A stretch of DNA of 64,000 nucleotides from Klenkia taihuensis (GTDB lineage: Bacteria; Actinomycetota; Actinomycetes; Mycobacteriales; Geodermatophilaceae): positions 124,001 through 188,000 of the forward strand of contig NZ_FOMD01000003.1 of assembly GCF_900112525.1 (NCBI RefSeq), written 5' to 3'. The translations under genes were made by a program, and so were the position numbers. Below the pieces are notes generated by a model that did not search any database, was not told the DNA's origin, and worked only from the letters and a program-made list of their open reading frames with translations. Positions 1 to 7,871 of this stretch are shown here, piece by piece. Within the stretch, counting starts at the first letter, position 1. The number at the start of each line of letters is the position of its first letter.

Positions 1-236
1 AGTTCACCGAGGCCGAGACCGACCTGCTCATGGAGTCCGGCGCGGGCCGGCAGGTCGACTCGATGCTCACCCACTCCGCCGTCGGCACGCCCGCCCAGGT
101 GCGCGAGCAGCTGGTGGAGTTCCGCCGCTTCGCCGACGCCGACGAGCTGATCGTCGGGCACGCCTCTTCGCAGGTGGAGCAGCGGCTGCGCTCGGTGCAG
201 CTGCTCGCCGAGGCGATGGAGACCGTCAGCGCCTGA
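1..236 (+). CDS. LLM class flavin-dependent oxidoreductase, C-terminal end (partial)
   Basis: Only the last 78 codons are in the window (frame starts at base 3, TGA at 234-236). The peptide contains GTPAQVREQL and ends in a helical stretch, which is the usual tail of luciferase-like (F420/FMN) monooxygenases: a substrate-loop remnant, then the 'VG(S/T)P..V..QL..' helix and a closing helix. The catalytic barrel lies upstream of the window, so cofactor and substrate cannot be judged. The stop is 3 bases from the end of a convergent small gene. Family assignment is by recognition of the tail only. Confidence 0.7.
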   Translation, partial: FTEAETDLLMESGAGRQVDSMLTHSAVGTPAQVREQLVEFRRFADADELIVGHASSQVEQRLRSVQLLAEAMETVSA

Positions 237-239
237 GGG

Positions 240-476
240 TCACCAGTAGGACAGCTCGTCGCAGGTCGGGCACAGCGTCCCGACCTCGGCGGGGTCCGGC
301 GGCCACGGCAGGTCGTCGTCGTGGGTCACCCACGCCCCGCACAGGGCGTTGCGGCGCCCGCCGGCGGCGCTGCCGATGGTGGCGTGCGCCGGCCCGATGA
401 GGGTGGGGCGCGCACCGGCGCCCACCAGCGAGCCGACCATCACCTCGGCCCGCGCGGTGCCGTAGACGAACCCCAT
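240..476 (-). CDS. Small hypothetical protein with CxxC motif
   Basis: A 78-residue protein starting MGFVYGTARAEV. A single Cys (ALCGAW) and a C-terminal LCPTC pair resemble a minimal zinc-binding knuckle; there is no signal peptide or membrane segment. The ATG at 476 was preferred because the frame upstream is low-complexity Arg/Pro/Gly sequence typical of shadow translation. No strong ribosome-binding site is visible. It converges on the flavin oxidoreductase with a 3-base gap. I do not recognise the family; a small metal-binding accessory protein is possible but unproven. Confidence 0.55.
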   Translation of the reverse strand: MGFVYGTARAEVMVGSLVGAGARPTLIGPAHATIGSAAGGRRNALCGAWVTHDDDLPWPPDPAEVGTLCPTCDELSYW

Positions 477-600
477 GCGCCCAGGGTGCCGCCGGGTGGC
501 GCGCCGTCCGGGGAGGCGACCCGTGTCCGCTGGTCCCGTCGTCCCACCGGCCCCGCTGGTCACACGACGGGGTGACGGAGAACACCGCTAGCTGCGTGCT

Positions 601-614
601 TGCTATCGCTAGCA
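601..614. promoter_or_regulatory. Inverted repeat upstream of the ferritin-like gene (candidate operator)
   Basis: TGCTATCGCTAGCA is a 5-4-5 inverted repeat (TGCTA / TAGCA) about 50 bases before the start at 664. A further GCTAGC lies at 587-592. The spacing suits a TetR-type repressor site, but no cognate regulator is adjacent, so the binding protein is unknown. Confidence 0.35.
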
Positions 615-663
615 GGGGGCATGACCGGGGTGGCCCACCGAGTCCACACCCCAGGGAGACGTC

Positions 664-1632
664 ATGGCCGACACCACTGTCCTCACCGCCCAGCTGCGCG
701 CCCTCCTCCTGCTCACGCAGACCGAGGAGCAGGTCGCGCGCACCCGCACCGCGCAGGCCCGCACCGACGCCGTACGCCGCGAGCTGCAGCAGAACGCCGA
801 CAACGCCGCCTCGCGCACCGAGGCCATCACCCGCACCCTCCGCGAGCTCGGCGGCGTCCCGGACGTCGTCACCCCGGCCCTCGGCCGGCTGGGTGCCGTC
901 GTCAAGGCCACCGTCGAGCAGGCCGGCCCGCTGGACGAGGCCCTGCTGTCGGACCTCTCGCTGGAGCACCAGCTGCTCGACCGCGCCACCTACCTGAAGG
1001 TGCTGGCCGAGACCGCCGAGCTGCCCCGCGTCGTCCGGCTGGCCGAGCGGCTGGTCACCGCGCACACCGCCACCGTCGAGTGGCTGACCGTCGTGCTGGC
1101 CGAGACCGCCCTCGGCGGCCCCGCCGCGCTGCGGGCCACCCCGCTGCAGCGCGTCGCCGGCGGCGCCACCCGCCTGGCCTCGATGCCGGCCCGCTACGTG
1201 GCCGACTCGGTGAACAAGGTCATCGACACCACCCAGCAGGCCGCCGACGCCGCGCAGTCCAAGATCGACGCCGCGGCGGCCCGGGCCACCACCATCGCCG
1301 GCGCGGTCCGGGAATCCCTGTCCGTCGGCCGCAACGCCTCGCTCAAGGAGGCCGAGCAGCAGGCCCGCCAGCAGGGCTCCCGCGACACCGCCGAGGCGCT
1401 GCACGAGACCCGTCGGGAGCTCGGCGCCCTCGACGCGGCCGAGCTGCCGATCCCGAAGTACGACGAGCTGACCGTCGGCAAGGCGGTCGAGGCCGTCAAG
1501 AAGCTCGACGACGCCGCTGACCTCGAGGCCGTCATCCGGTACGAGGAGGAGCACAAGGACCGCGCGTCGGTCGTCTCGGCAGCGCAGACCCAGCTCGCCG
1601 CGCTGGCCAAGGAGGCCGTCGGCGTCAGCTGA
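664..1632 (+). CDS. Ferritin-like domain protein with helical linker and C-terminal helical repeat domain
   Basis: A 322-residue, almost wholly helical protein. Residues about 1-165 resemble a ferritin-like four-helix bundle as found in actinobacterial envelope or lipid-granule associated proteins. Residues 170-255 are Ala/Gln/Arg-rich and likely coiled. Residues about 262-310 (PKYDELTVGKAVEAV ... EAVIRYEEEHKDR) resemble a short C-terminal domain recurring in actinobacterial proteins (DUF8129-like, from memory), attached there to granule or stress proteins. GGGAG precedes the ATG. No signal peptide is seen. Canonical di-iron EXXH pairs are not obvious, so enzymatic ferritin activity is not implied. 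It is monocistronic, followed by a strong hairpin terminator. Confidence 0.65.
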   Translation: MADTTVLTAQLRALLLLTQTEEQVARTRTAQARTDAVRRELQQNADNAASRTEAITRTLRELGGVPDVVTPALGRLGAVVKATVEQAGPLDEALLSDLSLEHQLLDRATYLKVLAETAELPRVVRLAERLVTAHTATVEWLTVVLAETALGGPAALRATPLQRVAGGATRLASMPARYVADSVNKVIDTTQQAADAAQSKIDAAAARATTIAGAVRESLSVGRNASLKEAEQQARQQGSRDTAEALHETRRELGALDAAELPIPKYDELTVGKAVEAVKKLDDAADLEAVIRYEEEHKDRASVVSAAQTQLAALAKEAVGVS

Positions 1633-1651
1633 CCCGGACCCCGCACGACGA

Positions 1652-1685
1652 CGAGGCCCGCACCCTTCCGGGGGTGCGGGCCTCG
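1652..1685. terminator. Rho-independent-type hairpin (14-bp perfect stem)
   Basis: CGAGGCCCGCACCC at 1652-1665 pairs perfectly with 1672-1685 around a 6-base loop and is followed by a T-containing stretch (CCTGTTCTGT). It lies between convergent genes, so it probably serves both. Confidence 0.8.
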
Positions 1686-1704
1686 CCTGTTCTGTGCTGC
1701 GCGG

Positions 1705-2868
1705 TCAGTTGCCCTTGACGTTCACGACCTGGCGCAGCGTGTGCCGGACCTCGACGAGGTCGGCGGCGTCGGCCATCACCTGGTCGATCGGCTTGTACGC
1801 GTCGGGGTGCTCGTCGAGGAACGCGTCCGAGTGCCCCCAGGCGACACCGGCCATCCGGGCGTCGAGGTCGGCCCGGTCGAACAGCTTGCGGGCCGCCGTC
1901 CGGCTGTGGCTCCGCCCGGCCCCGTGCGGGGCCGAGTGCAGCGAGCGGGGGTCGCCCTTGCCGACCACGACGTAGGAGGCCGCACCCATCGAGCCCGGGA
2001 TCAACCCCGGCTCACCGGCCCGCGCGGAGATCGCGCCCTTGCGGGACAGCCAGACCTCGCGGCCGAAGTGCCGCTCCCGCGCGGTGTAGTTGTGGTGGCA
2101 CCGCACGGACTCGGCCCGCTCGACGTCGGCCTGCAGGAACCGGCCGAGCTGGTCGAGGACCCGGTCGACCATCTCCTCCCGGTTCAGGTGGGCGAACCGC
2201 TGCGCCCACAGCAGGGCCTCGAGGTAGGCGTCGAACTCCGGCTCGCCCTCCACCAGGTAGGCGAGGTCCCGGTCGGGCAGCTCGACGAACCGCCGGCGGC
2301 ACTGCTCCCGGGCGACCGCGATGTGCTTCTGGGCGAGCTTGTTGCCCACACCGCGGGAGCCCGAGTGCAGGAACGCCCAGACCCGGTCGGACTCGTCGAG
2401 GCTGATCTCGATGAAGTGGTTGCCCGAGCCCAGCGAGCCCAGCTGCTGCGGCCAGTGCTTCGCCACGGCGTCGGCCTGCGCGGCGCCGGGCATGCCGCGG
2501 AGCTCCTCGATCCGCGGCTCGGCGGACGCGCGGACCTTCTGGTTCCGGCCGCCGGCGGACAGCGGGACCGACCGGCTGATCTGCGCGTGCAGCGGCGCCA
2601 GGTCGCGCCCGTCGAGGTCGGCCCGGGTGAACTGCGTGCGGACGGCGGCCATGCCGCAGCCGATGTCGACCCCGACCGCGGCCGGGATGATCGCGCCGTC
2701 GGTGGGGATGACGGAGCCGACCGTCGCGCCGAGCCCGAGGTGGGCGTCGGGCATGAGGGCGACGTGCGGGTGGATGAACGGCATCCGGGCGGTGAGCAGC
2801 GCCTGCTCCCGGGTGCTGTCCTCCAGGATGGACGCCCAGCTGAGCAGGCGTCCGTTGATGGTGTGCAT
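1705..2868 (-). CDS. rtcB: RtcB family RNA ligase
   Basis: A 387-residue protein with the RtcB signature motifs. These are VGVDIGCGM with Asp68/Cys71 as metal ligands, GSGNHF around 148-152, HSGSRG at 168-173, HHNY at 258-261, and SAPHGAGR with His315 as the predicted guanylated histidine. RtcB joins 2',3'-cyclic phosphate (or 3'-phosphate) RNA ends to 5'-OH ends using GTP and Mn2+, in tRNA repair or splicing. ATG 2868 follows a GGGAAGG site; an upstream extension in frame is low complexity. No archease gene is nearby. It is divergent from the gene at 3006 and convergent with the ferritin-like gene across a terminator. Confidence 0.93.
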   Translation of the reverse strand: MHTINGRLLSWASILEDSTREQALLTARMPFIHPHVALMPDAHLGLGATVGSVIPTDGAIIPAAVGVDIGCGMAAVRTQFTRADLDGRDLAPLHAQISRSVPLSAGGRNQKVRASAEPRIEELRGMPGAAQADAVAKHWPQQLGSLGSGNHFIEISLDESDRVWAFLHSGSRGVGNKLAQKHIAVAREQCRRRFVELPDRDLAYLVEGEPEFDAYLEALLWAQRFAHLNREEMVDRVLDQLGRFLQADVERAESVRCHHNYTARERHFGREVWLSRKGAISARAGEPGLIPGSMGAASYVVVGKGDPRSLHSAPHGAGRSHSRTAARKLFDRADLDARMAGVAWGHSDAFLDEHPDAYKPIDQVMADAADLVEVRHTLRQVVNVKGN

Positions 2869-3005
2869 GGTCCTTCCCTGGTCGGTGGGGTGGGGGCCGG
2901 TGGAGTCAACCTGCTCCTCACGCTGCGCGCGCGTGGTTTTCCCGCCGTCCCCCCGATGGCTGGCCTCCGTCACCCGTGGGGGTCGGTTCGGCTTGAGGAA
3001 CCGGC

Positions 3006-3797
3006 GTGTCGGCCGACAACGCAGAGGTGAGCTGGGGAACACGACGCGCGCCGACACGGCTGGTGTCCGCGCTGGCCGACGGCGAGTCCGTGCTGGCCGT
3101 CACCGACTGCGTGCCGCTCACCGAGTCGCTCGACGCCCCCGCCGAGGACGTCGCCCGCACCGCGGTCCTGACCGACCGCGCGCTGTACTGCTGCACGGTC
3201 GGCGGCGACGTCGTCCCGCTGCCGTTCTCCCGGATGCGCGAGCTCAACCGGCGCGGGTTCGCCCTGCTGTTCTTCCGCTTCGACGACAGCCACGCCACCT
3301 GGGAGCTGCGCGACCAGCGGTTCGCCGCCAAGGCCGAGCGCCGCTTCGCCCAGCACGGCCTGGCCGCGCACCGGGCGTGGGTGGGCACCAAGCGGGAGCC
3401 CGGCCGCGAGCCCGCCGGGTTCCGGCACCAGGCCCACCTCGACCTGCTCAACCGCCTGGCCGGCGGTACCGACTTCGCCGACGCCGTCGCCGACCAGCGG
3501 GCACTGGTGGACCAGCTGGTCTGGACCGAGACCGGCGACCGCGCCTCCTGCCGCGCCGCGCTGCGCCGGCTGGGCACGGTGCACAAGCAGCTGCACGGCG
3601 ACCTGCAGGTCATCGCCGACGCGGCCCCGAGCCTGGTCACCGCGCAGCACGCGCTGCTGCTGCTCGAGCAGCCCTCGCCGTGGCAGGGCGAGGTCGCCGA
3701 GCCCGTCGACGACGGCCCGACGGCGGCCGAGCTGGCCGGCCTCACGCCCGACGCCGCCCCGGTGTGGGTCGCCGCCGAGCGCGAGACCGTCAGCTGA
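3006..3797 (+). CDS. Conserved hypothetical protein
   Basis: A 263-residue soluble protein from GTG 3006 (GAGGAA just upstream). The N-terminal about 120 residues alternate short beta-like and aromatic segments (ALYCCTVGGDVVPLPF, ALLFFRFDD) reminiscent of a PH-like barrel. The remainder is helical and ends acidic. No catalytic motif, signal peptide or membrane segment is visible. Its divergent position beside rtcB suggests shared promoter DNA but no functional link can be claimed. Confidence 0.7.
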   Translation: MSADNAEVSWGTRRAPTRLVSALADGESVLAVTDCVPLTESLDAPAEDVARTAVLTDRALYCCTVGGDVVPLPFSRMRELNRRGFALLFFRFDDSHATWELRDQRFAAKAERRFAQHGLAAHRAWVGTKREPGREPAGFRHQAHLDLLNRLAGGTDFADAVADQRALVDQLVWTETGDRASCRAALRRLGTVHKQLHGDLQVIADAAPSLVTAQHALLLLEQPSPWQGEVAEPVDDGPTAAELAGLTPDAAPVWVAAERETVS

Positions 3798-3803
3798 TCG
3801 CCC

Positions 3804-4085
3804 TCAGCTGACCTCGACGCCCTTCCAGAACGCGACGCGGTCGGTGATCTCCTTCGCGGCCTCCTTGGGCTCGCGGTAGGTCCACGCGGCGTCGGTGTTG
3901 GTCTGCCCGCCGGCCTCGACCGAGAAGTAGCTGGCGTCGCCCTTCCAGGGGCAGTGGCTGGTGGTGTCGGTCGGGGTGAGCACGCCCTCGCGCACGGAGC
4001 TGAGCGGGAAGTAGGCGTTGCCCTCGACGGTGACGATGTCGTCGGACTCGGCGATGACGGTGCCGTTCCAGGTAGCGGTGGTCAT
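3804..4085 (-). CDS. DUF427 domain-containing protein
   Basis: A 93-residue single-domain protein matching the DUF427 pattern: start MTTATWNGTVIAES, the YFP motif (NAYFPLSSV), the CPWKGDASYF motif at about residues 45-54, then WTYREP and a C-terminal FW(K/R) segment. Members are small soluble proteins of unknown molecular function. Length is normal for a single-domain member. It converges with the gene at 3006, with 6 bases between stop codons. Confidence 0.9.
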   Translation of the reverse strand: MTTATWNGTVIAESDDIVTVEGNAYFPLSSVREGVLTPTDTTSHCPWKGDASYFSVEAGGQTNTDAAWTYREPKEAAKEITDRVAFWKGVEVS

Positions 4086-4179
4086 GCCTCCATCGTCCGC
4101 CGGTCGGCCCGTCCGCGCAGCCGGTCACCGCGCCCGGCGCCTTGTCCACAGCTGGCTGGCCAGGTGTCGATCGCTGCAG

Positions 4180-4200
4180 TAGAATCGAACATGTGTTCGA
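4180..4200 (+). promoter_or_regulatory. LexA (SOS) box overlapping a -10 element and the start codon of the HNH gene
   Basis: TCGAACATGTGTTCGA at 4185-4200 is an exact match to the actinobacterial SOS-box consensus TCGAAC-N4-GTTCGA. TAGAAT at 4180-4185 is a good -10 hexamer ending 7 bases before GTG 4193, so the transcript may be leaderless. LexA bound here would cover the -10 element and the start codon. Confidence 0.85.
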
Positions 4201-5923
4201 ACGAAGTGATTCGGTGCTCGAGGCGGACCTGCGGTCCCGCCTCGGCATCGCGCCGCCGGGGTTCGTGGTGCGGCGGAGCTGGCCGGTGCCCGTCGTCCTG
4301 GTCCCGCCGCCGGGCGGCTGGCGGCCCGTGCGCGTACGAGTCCTTCCCGGTGCGGATGACGGCCTGGCGGCGTTCCGGGCGGGGTTGGATGCCGATGCCG
4401 CCCTGCTCGACGTCGCGCGGGCTGCCCAGCGCACCGTCGGGGCGGCGCAGGCGGAGCAGGCGCGCGCCCTCGCCGCGTTCGCCGCCCGCCGACCGGCCGC
4501 CCTCGACCTCCCCGACGACGCGGTGGGGTCCCAGGCCCGCGACTCCCGTGCCCGTCGGCCCGACGCGCTGACCACCGTCAGCGAGTTCTGCGTCGACGAG
4601 GTGGCTGCCGGGTTGACCCTCACCACGCGGCGGGCCGAGCAGCTGCTCACCGAGTGCGTGCTCCTCGTCGAGCGGCTGCCACTCGTGCTGGCGGCGCTGG
4701 ACGACGGGCGCATCACCTGGGACCACGTGCGGGTGGCTTGCGACCTGCTCGGCGGGCTGTCGCCCGAGCTCCGCGACCGCGCCCAGGCCGGCCTGGTCGG
4801 GCGGGCCGGTGGGCGCACCGCATCCGACTGGCGCCCGGTCGTGCGGCGGTGGGTGATGAAGGCCGACGCCGAGGCGATCACCCGCCGGGTGGCGCAGGCG
4901 GTGCGCGACCGTTCCGTGGCCGTGCACCCTGGTGCCGACGGCATGGCCACGCTCGCCGCGACGCTGCCGCTCCCGGTGGCCCGGGCCGTGGAGGACTGCC
5001 TGCGGGGCTACGCGAGGGGGGCGCGGACGCCCGACGACGACCGCTCGGCCGGCGAGCGGATGGCCGACTGCCTGGTGGCGCTGGTGCTCGACCCGGGTGC
5101 GCACGGTGTGACCGCGGTCCAGGCCGAGGTCACCGTGGTCGTGGCTCTGCAGACGCTGCTGGGTGGCGACGAGCCGGGTGAGGTGTCCGGCGACGTGGTG
5201 CCGGCGGCGATGGTCCGGGACCTGCTCCGGTCGCTCGGCCTGCTGCGCGACGGCGCGGCCGTCGATGGCGAGGCCATCGACGCCGGCCTCGCCGAGGCGC
5301 GTGGGAAGGGGGCCGACGCTGGTCCGCCCGCGCGGTTGCTCGCGGCACGGAGGACTGGCGGCATCGGCCTGGCCGGTGTCCCGCGGATCGCGGTCGCCGA
5401 CGAGCAGACCGGGGAGCTCGCCGCGCTGACCGACGTCGCGGGCCTGCGGCGGGCGGCCCGGGACGGCAGCGGTCTGGGGCCACCGCCATCGGCCGAGGCA
5501 TACCGGCCGTGTGCACTCCTCGACGTCTTCGTCCGGCTGCGCGACCGACGCTGCCGCTTCCCGGGGTGTCGGGTGCGCGCCAGGGTCTGCGACGTCGACC
5601 ACCAGCAACCCCGGTCGCAGGGCGGGGAGACCGCCGAGTGCAACCTCGCGTGCCTGTGCACCCACCACCACCGCCTGTCGCACCAGGCGCCGGGGTGGAC
5701 GCTGTCCCGGGAGCGCGACGGCACCGGGCTGACCTGGGTCACCCCGACCGGCCAGACCATCAGCACCCGCCCGCCACCGGTGCTCGGGTGGGTCGACGAG
5801 CACGAGCCGGCCCGGCCCGGTGGGGCGGCACCGGCGGCGGCCTCCGCGGCGACGCGGCACCGACGCGATGCCGTGCGTGGGCTGGCCCGGGGCCAGGTCG
5901 CCGACGGCCCGCCACCCTTCTGA
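4193..5923 (+). CDS. DUF222 / HNH endonuclease domain protein (13E12-repeat family type)
   Basis: A 576-residue protein. The N-terminal about 380 residues are the helical DUF222 region; the C-terminus carries an HNH nuclease fold near residues 440-510 (CRFPGC, then CDVDHQQP, NLACLCTHHHRLSH). The family is abundant in actinobacteria and, as the 13E12 repeat family of mycobacteria, is known to include LexA-regulated members. GTG 4193 is chosen because it starts VFERSDS and lies inside a perfect SOS box. ATG 4191 is out of frame, and TTG 4142 would place the operator inside the coding region. The HNH residues look intact. The natural role is unsettled (a mobile or DNA-damage-linked nuclease is plausible). 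Confidence 0.88.
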   Translation: MFERSDSVLEADLRSRLGIAPPGFVVRRSWPVPVVLVPPPGGWRPVRVRVLPGADDGLAAFRAGLDADAALLDVARAAQRTVGAAQAEQARALAAFAARRPAALDLPDDAVGSQARDSRARRPDALTTVSEFCVDEVAAGLTLTTRRAEQLLTECVLLVERLPLVLAALDDGRITWDHVRVACDLLGGLSPELRDRAQAGLVGRAGGRTASDWRPVVRRWVMKADAEAITRRVAQAVRDRSVAVHPGADGMATLAATLPLPVARAVEDCLRGYARGARTPDDDRSAGERMADCLVALVLDPGAHGVTAVQAEVTVVVALQTLLGGDEPGEVSGDVVPAAMVRDLLRSLGLLRDGAAVDGEAIDAGLAEARGKGADAGPPARLLAARRTGGIGLAGVPRIAVADEQTGELAALTDVAGLRRAARDGSGLGPPPSAEAYRPCALLDVFVRLRDRRCRFPGCRVRARVCDVDHQQPRSQGGETAECNLACLCTHHHRLSHQAPGWTLSRERDGTGLTWVTPTGQTISTRPPPVLGWVDEHEPARPGGAAPAAASAATRHRRDAVRGLARGQVADGPPPF

Positions 5924-6026
5924 CGCCGGCGCGCTGCCGGGTCGGCTGCTGCTCGGCGCAGCCGCGTTCGCCCTCGCGTAGATCGGGCGGCGCGGTCGGC
6001 CACCGGACCCACGACGAGGCCAGCGC

Positions 6027-6452
6027 CTAACGGGCGACGGCCTGGCCCGCGCCGAACCAGGAGCTGGGCGCCCGGGTCTCGACCACCTGCTTGCCCAGCG
6101 GGAACAGCCCGACCGCGGCCAGCTTGAACGACGCGACGCCGAACGGGATGCCGATGACCGTGAGGCAGAACGCGATGCCGGCCAGCACGTGCAGCAACGC
6201 CAGCCACCACCCGGCCAGGACGAACCACACCAGGTTGCCCAGGGCCGAGGCGACGCCCGCTCCGGGAGCGGGCACCGTCGTCCGGCCGAAGGGCAGGACG
6301 ACGAAGAACGCCAGCCGGAACGCCGCGATGCCGAAGGGGATGCCGACGACCGTGAGGCACGCCAGCGCACCGGCGACGAGGTAGGCCACTGCCAGCATCC
6401 ACCCGTGCAGCACCAGCCAGACCAGGTTGAGCACGAGCCGCAGACCGTCCAT
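6027..6452 (-). CDS. YccF domain-containing inner-membrane protein
   Basis: A 141-residue membrane protein built of two tandem YccF units. Each reads N-LVWxVLxGWW, a hydrophobic helix, then the cytosolic hallmark 'C-LT-V-IGIPFG-A-F-LA', seen here as CLTVVGIPFGIAAFRLA and CLTVIGIPFGVASFKLA. ATG 6452 was preferred over upstream starts since preceding residues are not membrane-like. The function of YccF proteins is unknown. It is divergent from the gene at 6582. Confidence 0.88.
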   Translation of the reverse strand: MDGLRLVLNLVWLVLHGWMLAVAYLVAGALACLTVVGIPFGIAAFRLAFFVVLPFGRTTVPAPGAGVASALGNLVWFVLAGWWLALLHVLAGIAFCLTVIGIPFGVASFKLAAVGLFPLGKQVVETRAPSSWFGAGQAVAR

Positions 6453-6581
6453 GCCCTGGTCCACGAGCCGGGCCGCGGGTCGGTTCCCACCGGTGGGTGA
6501 CCCTGTGCGCACCCGGTGTGCGGACCAAGCAGTCCGACGGGGATGATCTCCTGGCCCGTCGAACCCCTTGGAGGACATTCC

Positions 6582-7256
6582 GTGACCACTCCCGGCTCAG
6601 GCGACCAGCCGCAGAACCCCGGCCAGCAGGGGTGGGGCCAGCAGCCGCCGTCCGGCCAGCAGGGTCCCGGCGCCCCGCAGCCCGGCGCGCAGGGCAGCCC
6701 GCAGTCCGGCACCCCGGGCGAGCAGGGCCAGCAGTGGGCACCCCCCGGCGGTCAGCAGCAGCCCGGCCAGCAGGGCTGGGGCCAGCCCGGTCAGCCTGGC
6801 CAGCCGCAGCAGTTCGGCCAGCCGGGTCAGCCCGGTCAGGCGCAGCAGTTCGGTCAGCCGGGCCAGCCGGGGCAGCAGCCCTGGGGCGGTCAGCAGTTCT
6901 CCGGCGAGGCGCCGAAGAAGGAGCGCCCGGCGTGGCAGAAGCGGCTGCCCCTGGTGGCCGGCGCCGTGGTGGTCGCGATCGTGATCGCGCTGTTCCGCAA
7001 CGGCATCTTCGGCGGCGGGCTGCCCGAGGCCGGTGACTGCACCGACAACAGCATCACCAACCTGCAGGTCGTGGACTGCGACTCCGACGAGGCCGCCTAC
7101 CGGGTGGCCGGCACCGTCGACGACGTGAGCGGCAACGAGCTGCAGAACAACCCGAACCTGTGCCTGGACCAGTGGCCGGACTCCGCGGCCTACGCCGTGT
7201 CGGAGACCGACCCGGACGAGAAGGGCACCGGCATCTGCCTGGAGCCCGTCTCCTGA
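6582..7256 (+). CDS. Membrane-anchored LppU-like protein with PGQ-rich N-terminus
   Basis: A 224-residue protein from GTG 6582 (GGAGGA, 6-base spacing). Residues 1-115 are a low-complexity Pro/Gly/Gln repeat region containing many GQPGQ units. One transmembrane helix follows ([17 protein letters not shown]). The extracytoplasmic domain of about 75 residues has four cysteines (GDC, VVDC, NLC, GIC) and the motif [12 protein letters not shown]. The same domain occurs in the next gene and at 13397, so these are paralogues. It resembles LppU-type actinobacterial secreted domains; the function is unknown. A strong hairpin follows. Confidence 0.8.
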   Translation: MTTPGSGDQPQNPGQQGWGQQPPSGQQGPGAPQPGAQGSPQSGTPGEQGQQWAPPGGQQQPGQQGWGQPGQPGQPQQFGQPGQPGQAQQFGQPGQPGQQPWGGQQFSGEAPKKERPAWQKRLPLVAGAVVVAIVIALFRNGIFGGGLPEAGDCTDNSITNLQVVDCDSDEAAYRVAGTVDDVSGNELQNNPNLCLDQWPDSAAYAVSETDPDEKGTGICLEPVS

Positions 7257-7270
7257 GCTGAGCCACCTCC

Positions 7271-7306
7271 CCACCACCCCGGCGCCGCGCGGCGCCGGGG
7301 TGGTGG
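7271..7306. terminator. Perfect 16-bp stem, 4-base loop hairpin
   Basis: CCACCACCCCGGCGCC at 7271-7286 pairs perfectly with 7291-7306 across GCGC. It lies 15 bases after the first LppU-like gene and before the second one, suggesting the two paralogues are separate transcription units or that read-through is attenuated. Confidence 0.75.
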
Positions 7307-7381
7307 CGTCTCCGGGGCCGGACGGGCACGATGCCCCCGGCGGCCACCCGGCACCGAGCAGCACGGCACGACGGAGGACCC

Positions 7382-7831
7382 ATGAGCACCCCCGGCCCCG
7401 GCTGGCAGCAGCCCGGCCAGCCCCAGCCCGGGTGGCAGCAGCCCGGGTGGCAGCAGCAGTACCCGCAGCAACCTTGGGGGCAACCGCCGGCCAGGCCCGG
7501 CTCCGGCCGGCTGATCGGGCTGGTCGCCGGGGTGGTGGCCCTGGTCGCGGTCGCCGTCCTGGTCCTCGTGTTCACCGGCCGCGGGCCCAGCTCGGGGGAG
7601 TGCGTCTCGGTGGACGCCGACAACGCGATCGAGACGGTGGACTGCGACAGCTCGGCGGCCGCCTACCGGCTGCTGGGCACCGACGACGAGCGGGACGACC
7701 TGTCCTACCCGGAGTTCCTCTCCGACGACAGCACCTGCTCCCAGTACCGCGGGGTGGTCCGCCAGATCTGGTACGGCGACACCGGGAGCACGTCGAGCTC
7801 GGGCACCGTCTACTGCCTGGGCCCGCTCTGA
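7382..7831 (+). CDS. Membrane-anchored LppU-like protein (paralogue of the preceding gene)
   Basis: A 149-residue protein from ATG 7382 (ACGGAGGA site). Layout matches its neighbour: a short Pro/Gln/Trp-rich cytosolic tail (PGWQQPG repeats, residues 1-40), one transmembrane helix (about 44-64), then the four-cysteine domain (GEC, VDC, STC, VYC) with VDCDSSAAAYRL. Tandem arrangement and shared domain imply duplication. The four conserved cysteines probably form two disulfides outside the membrane. Function unknown. Confidence 0.8.
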   Translation: MSTPGPGWQQPGQPQPGWQQPGWQQQYPQQPWGQPPARPGSGRLIGLVAGVVALVAVAVLVLVFTGRGPSSGECVSVDADNAIETVDCDSSAAAYRLLGTDDERDDLSYPEFLSDDSTCSQYRGVVRQIWYGDTGSTSSSGTVYCLGPL

Positions 7832-7835
7832 CCGG

Positions 7836-7864
7836 CGGCGTCCCCGGCCGGGCCGGGGACGCCG
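7836..7864. terminator. Bidirectional hairpin between convergent genes
   Basis: CGGCGTCCCCGGCC at 7836-7849 is the reverse complement of 7851-7864; in practice it is a stem of about 12 bp with a small loop. It occupies most of the 40-base gap between the convergent genes ending at 7831 and 7872. Confidence 0.7.
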
Positions 7865-7871
7865 CGGCAGG

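Noticed and set aside
4191-4571. ATG at 4191 as start of a gene
   Set aside because: It is out of frame with the DUF222/HNH protein and its peptide is a Arg/Pro-rich shadow; GTG 4193 is in frame.
6600-6900. GGGxCAG tandem DNA repeats as a repeat element
   Set aside because: They are the coding repeats of the Pro/Gly/Gln-rich tail, not an independent repeat family.
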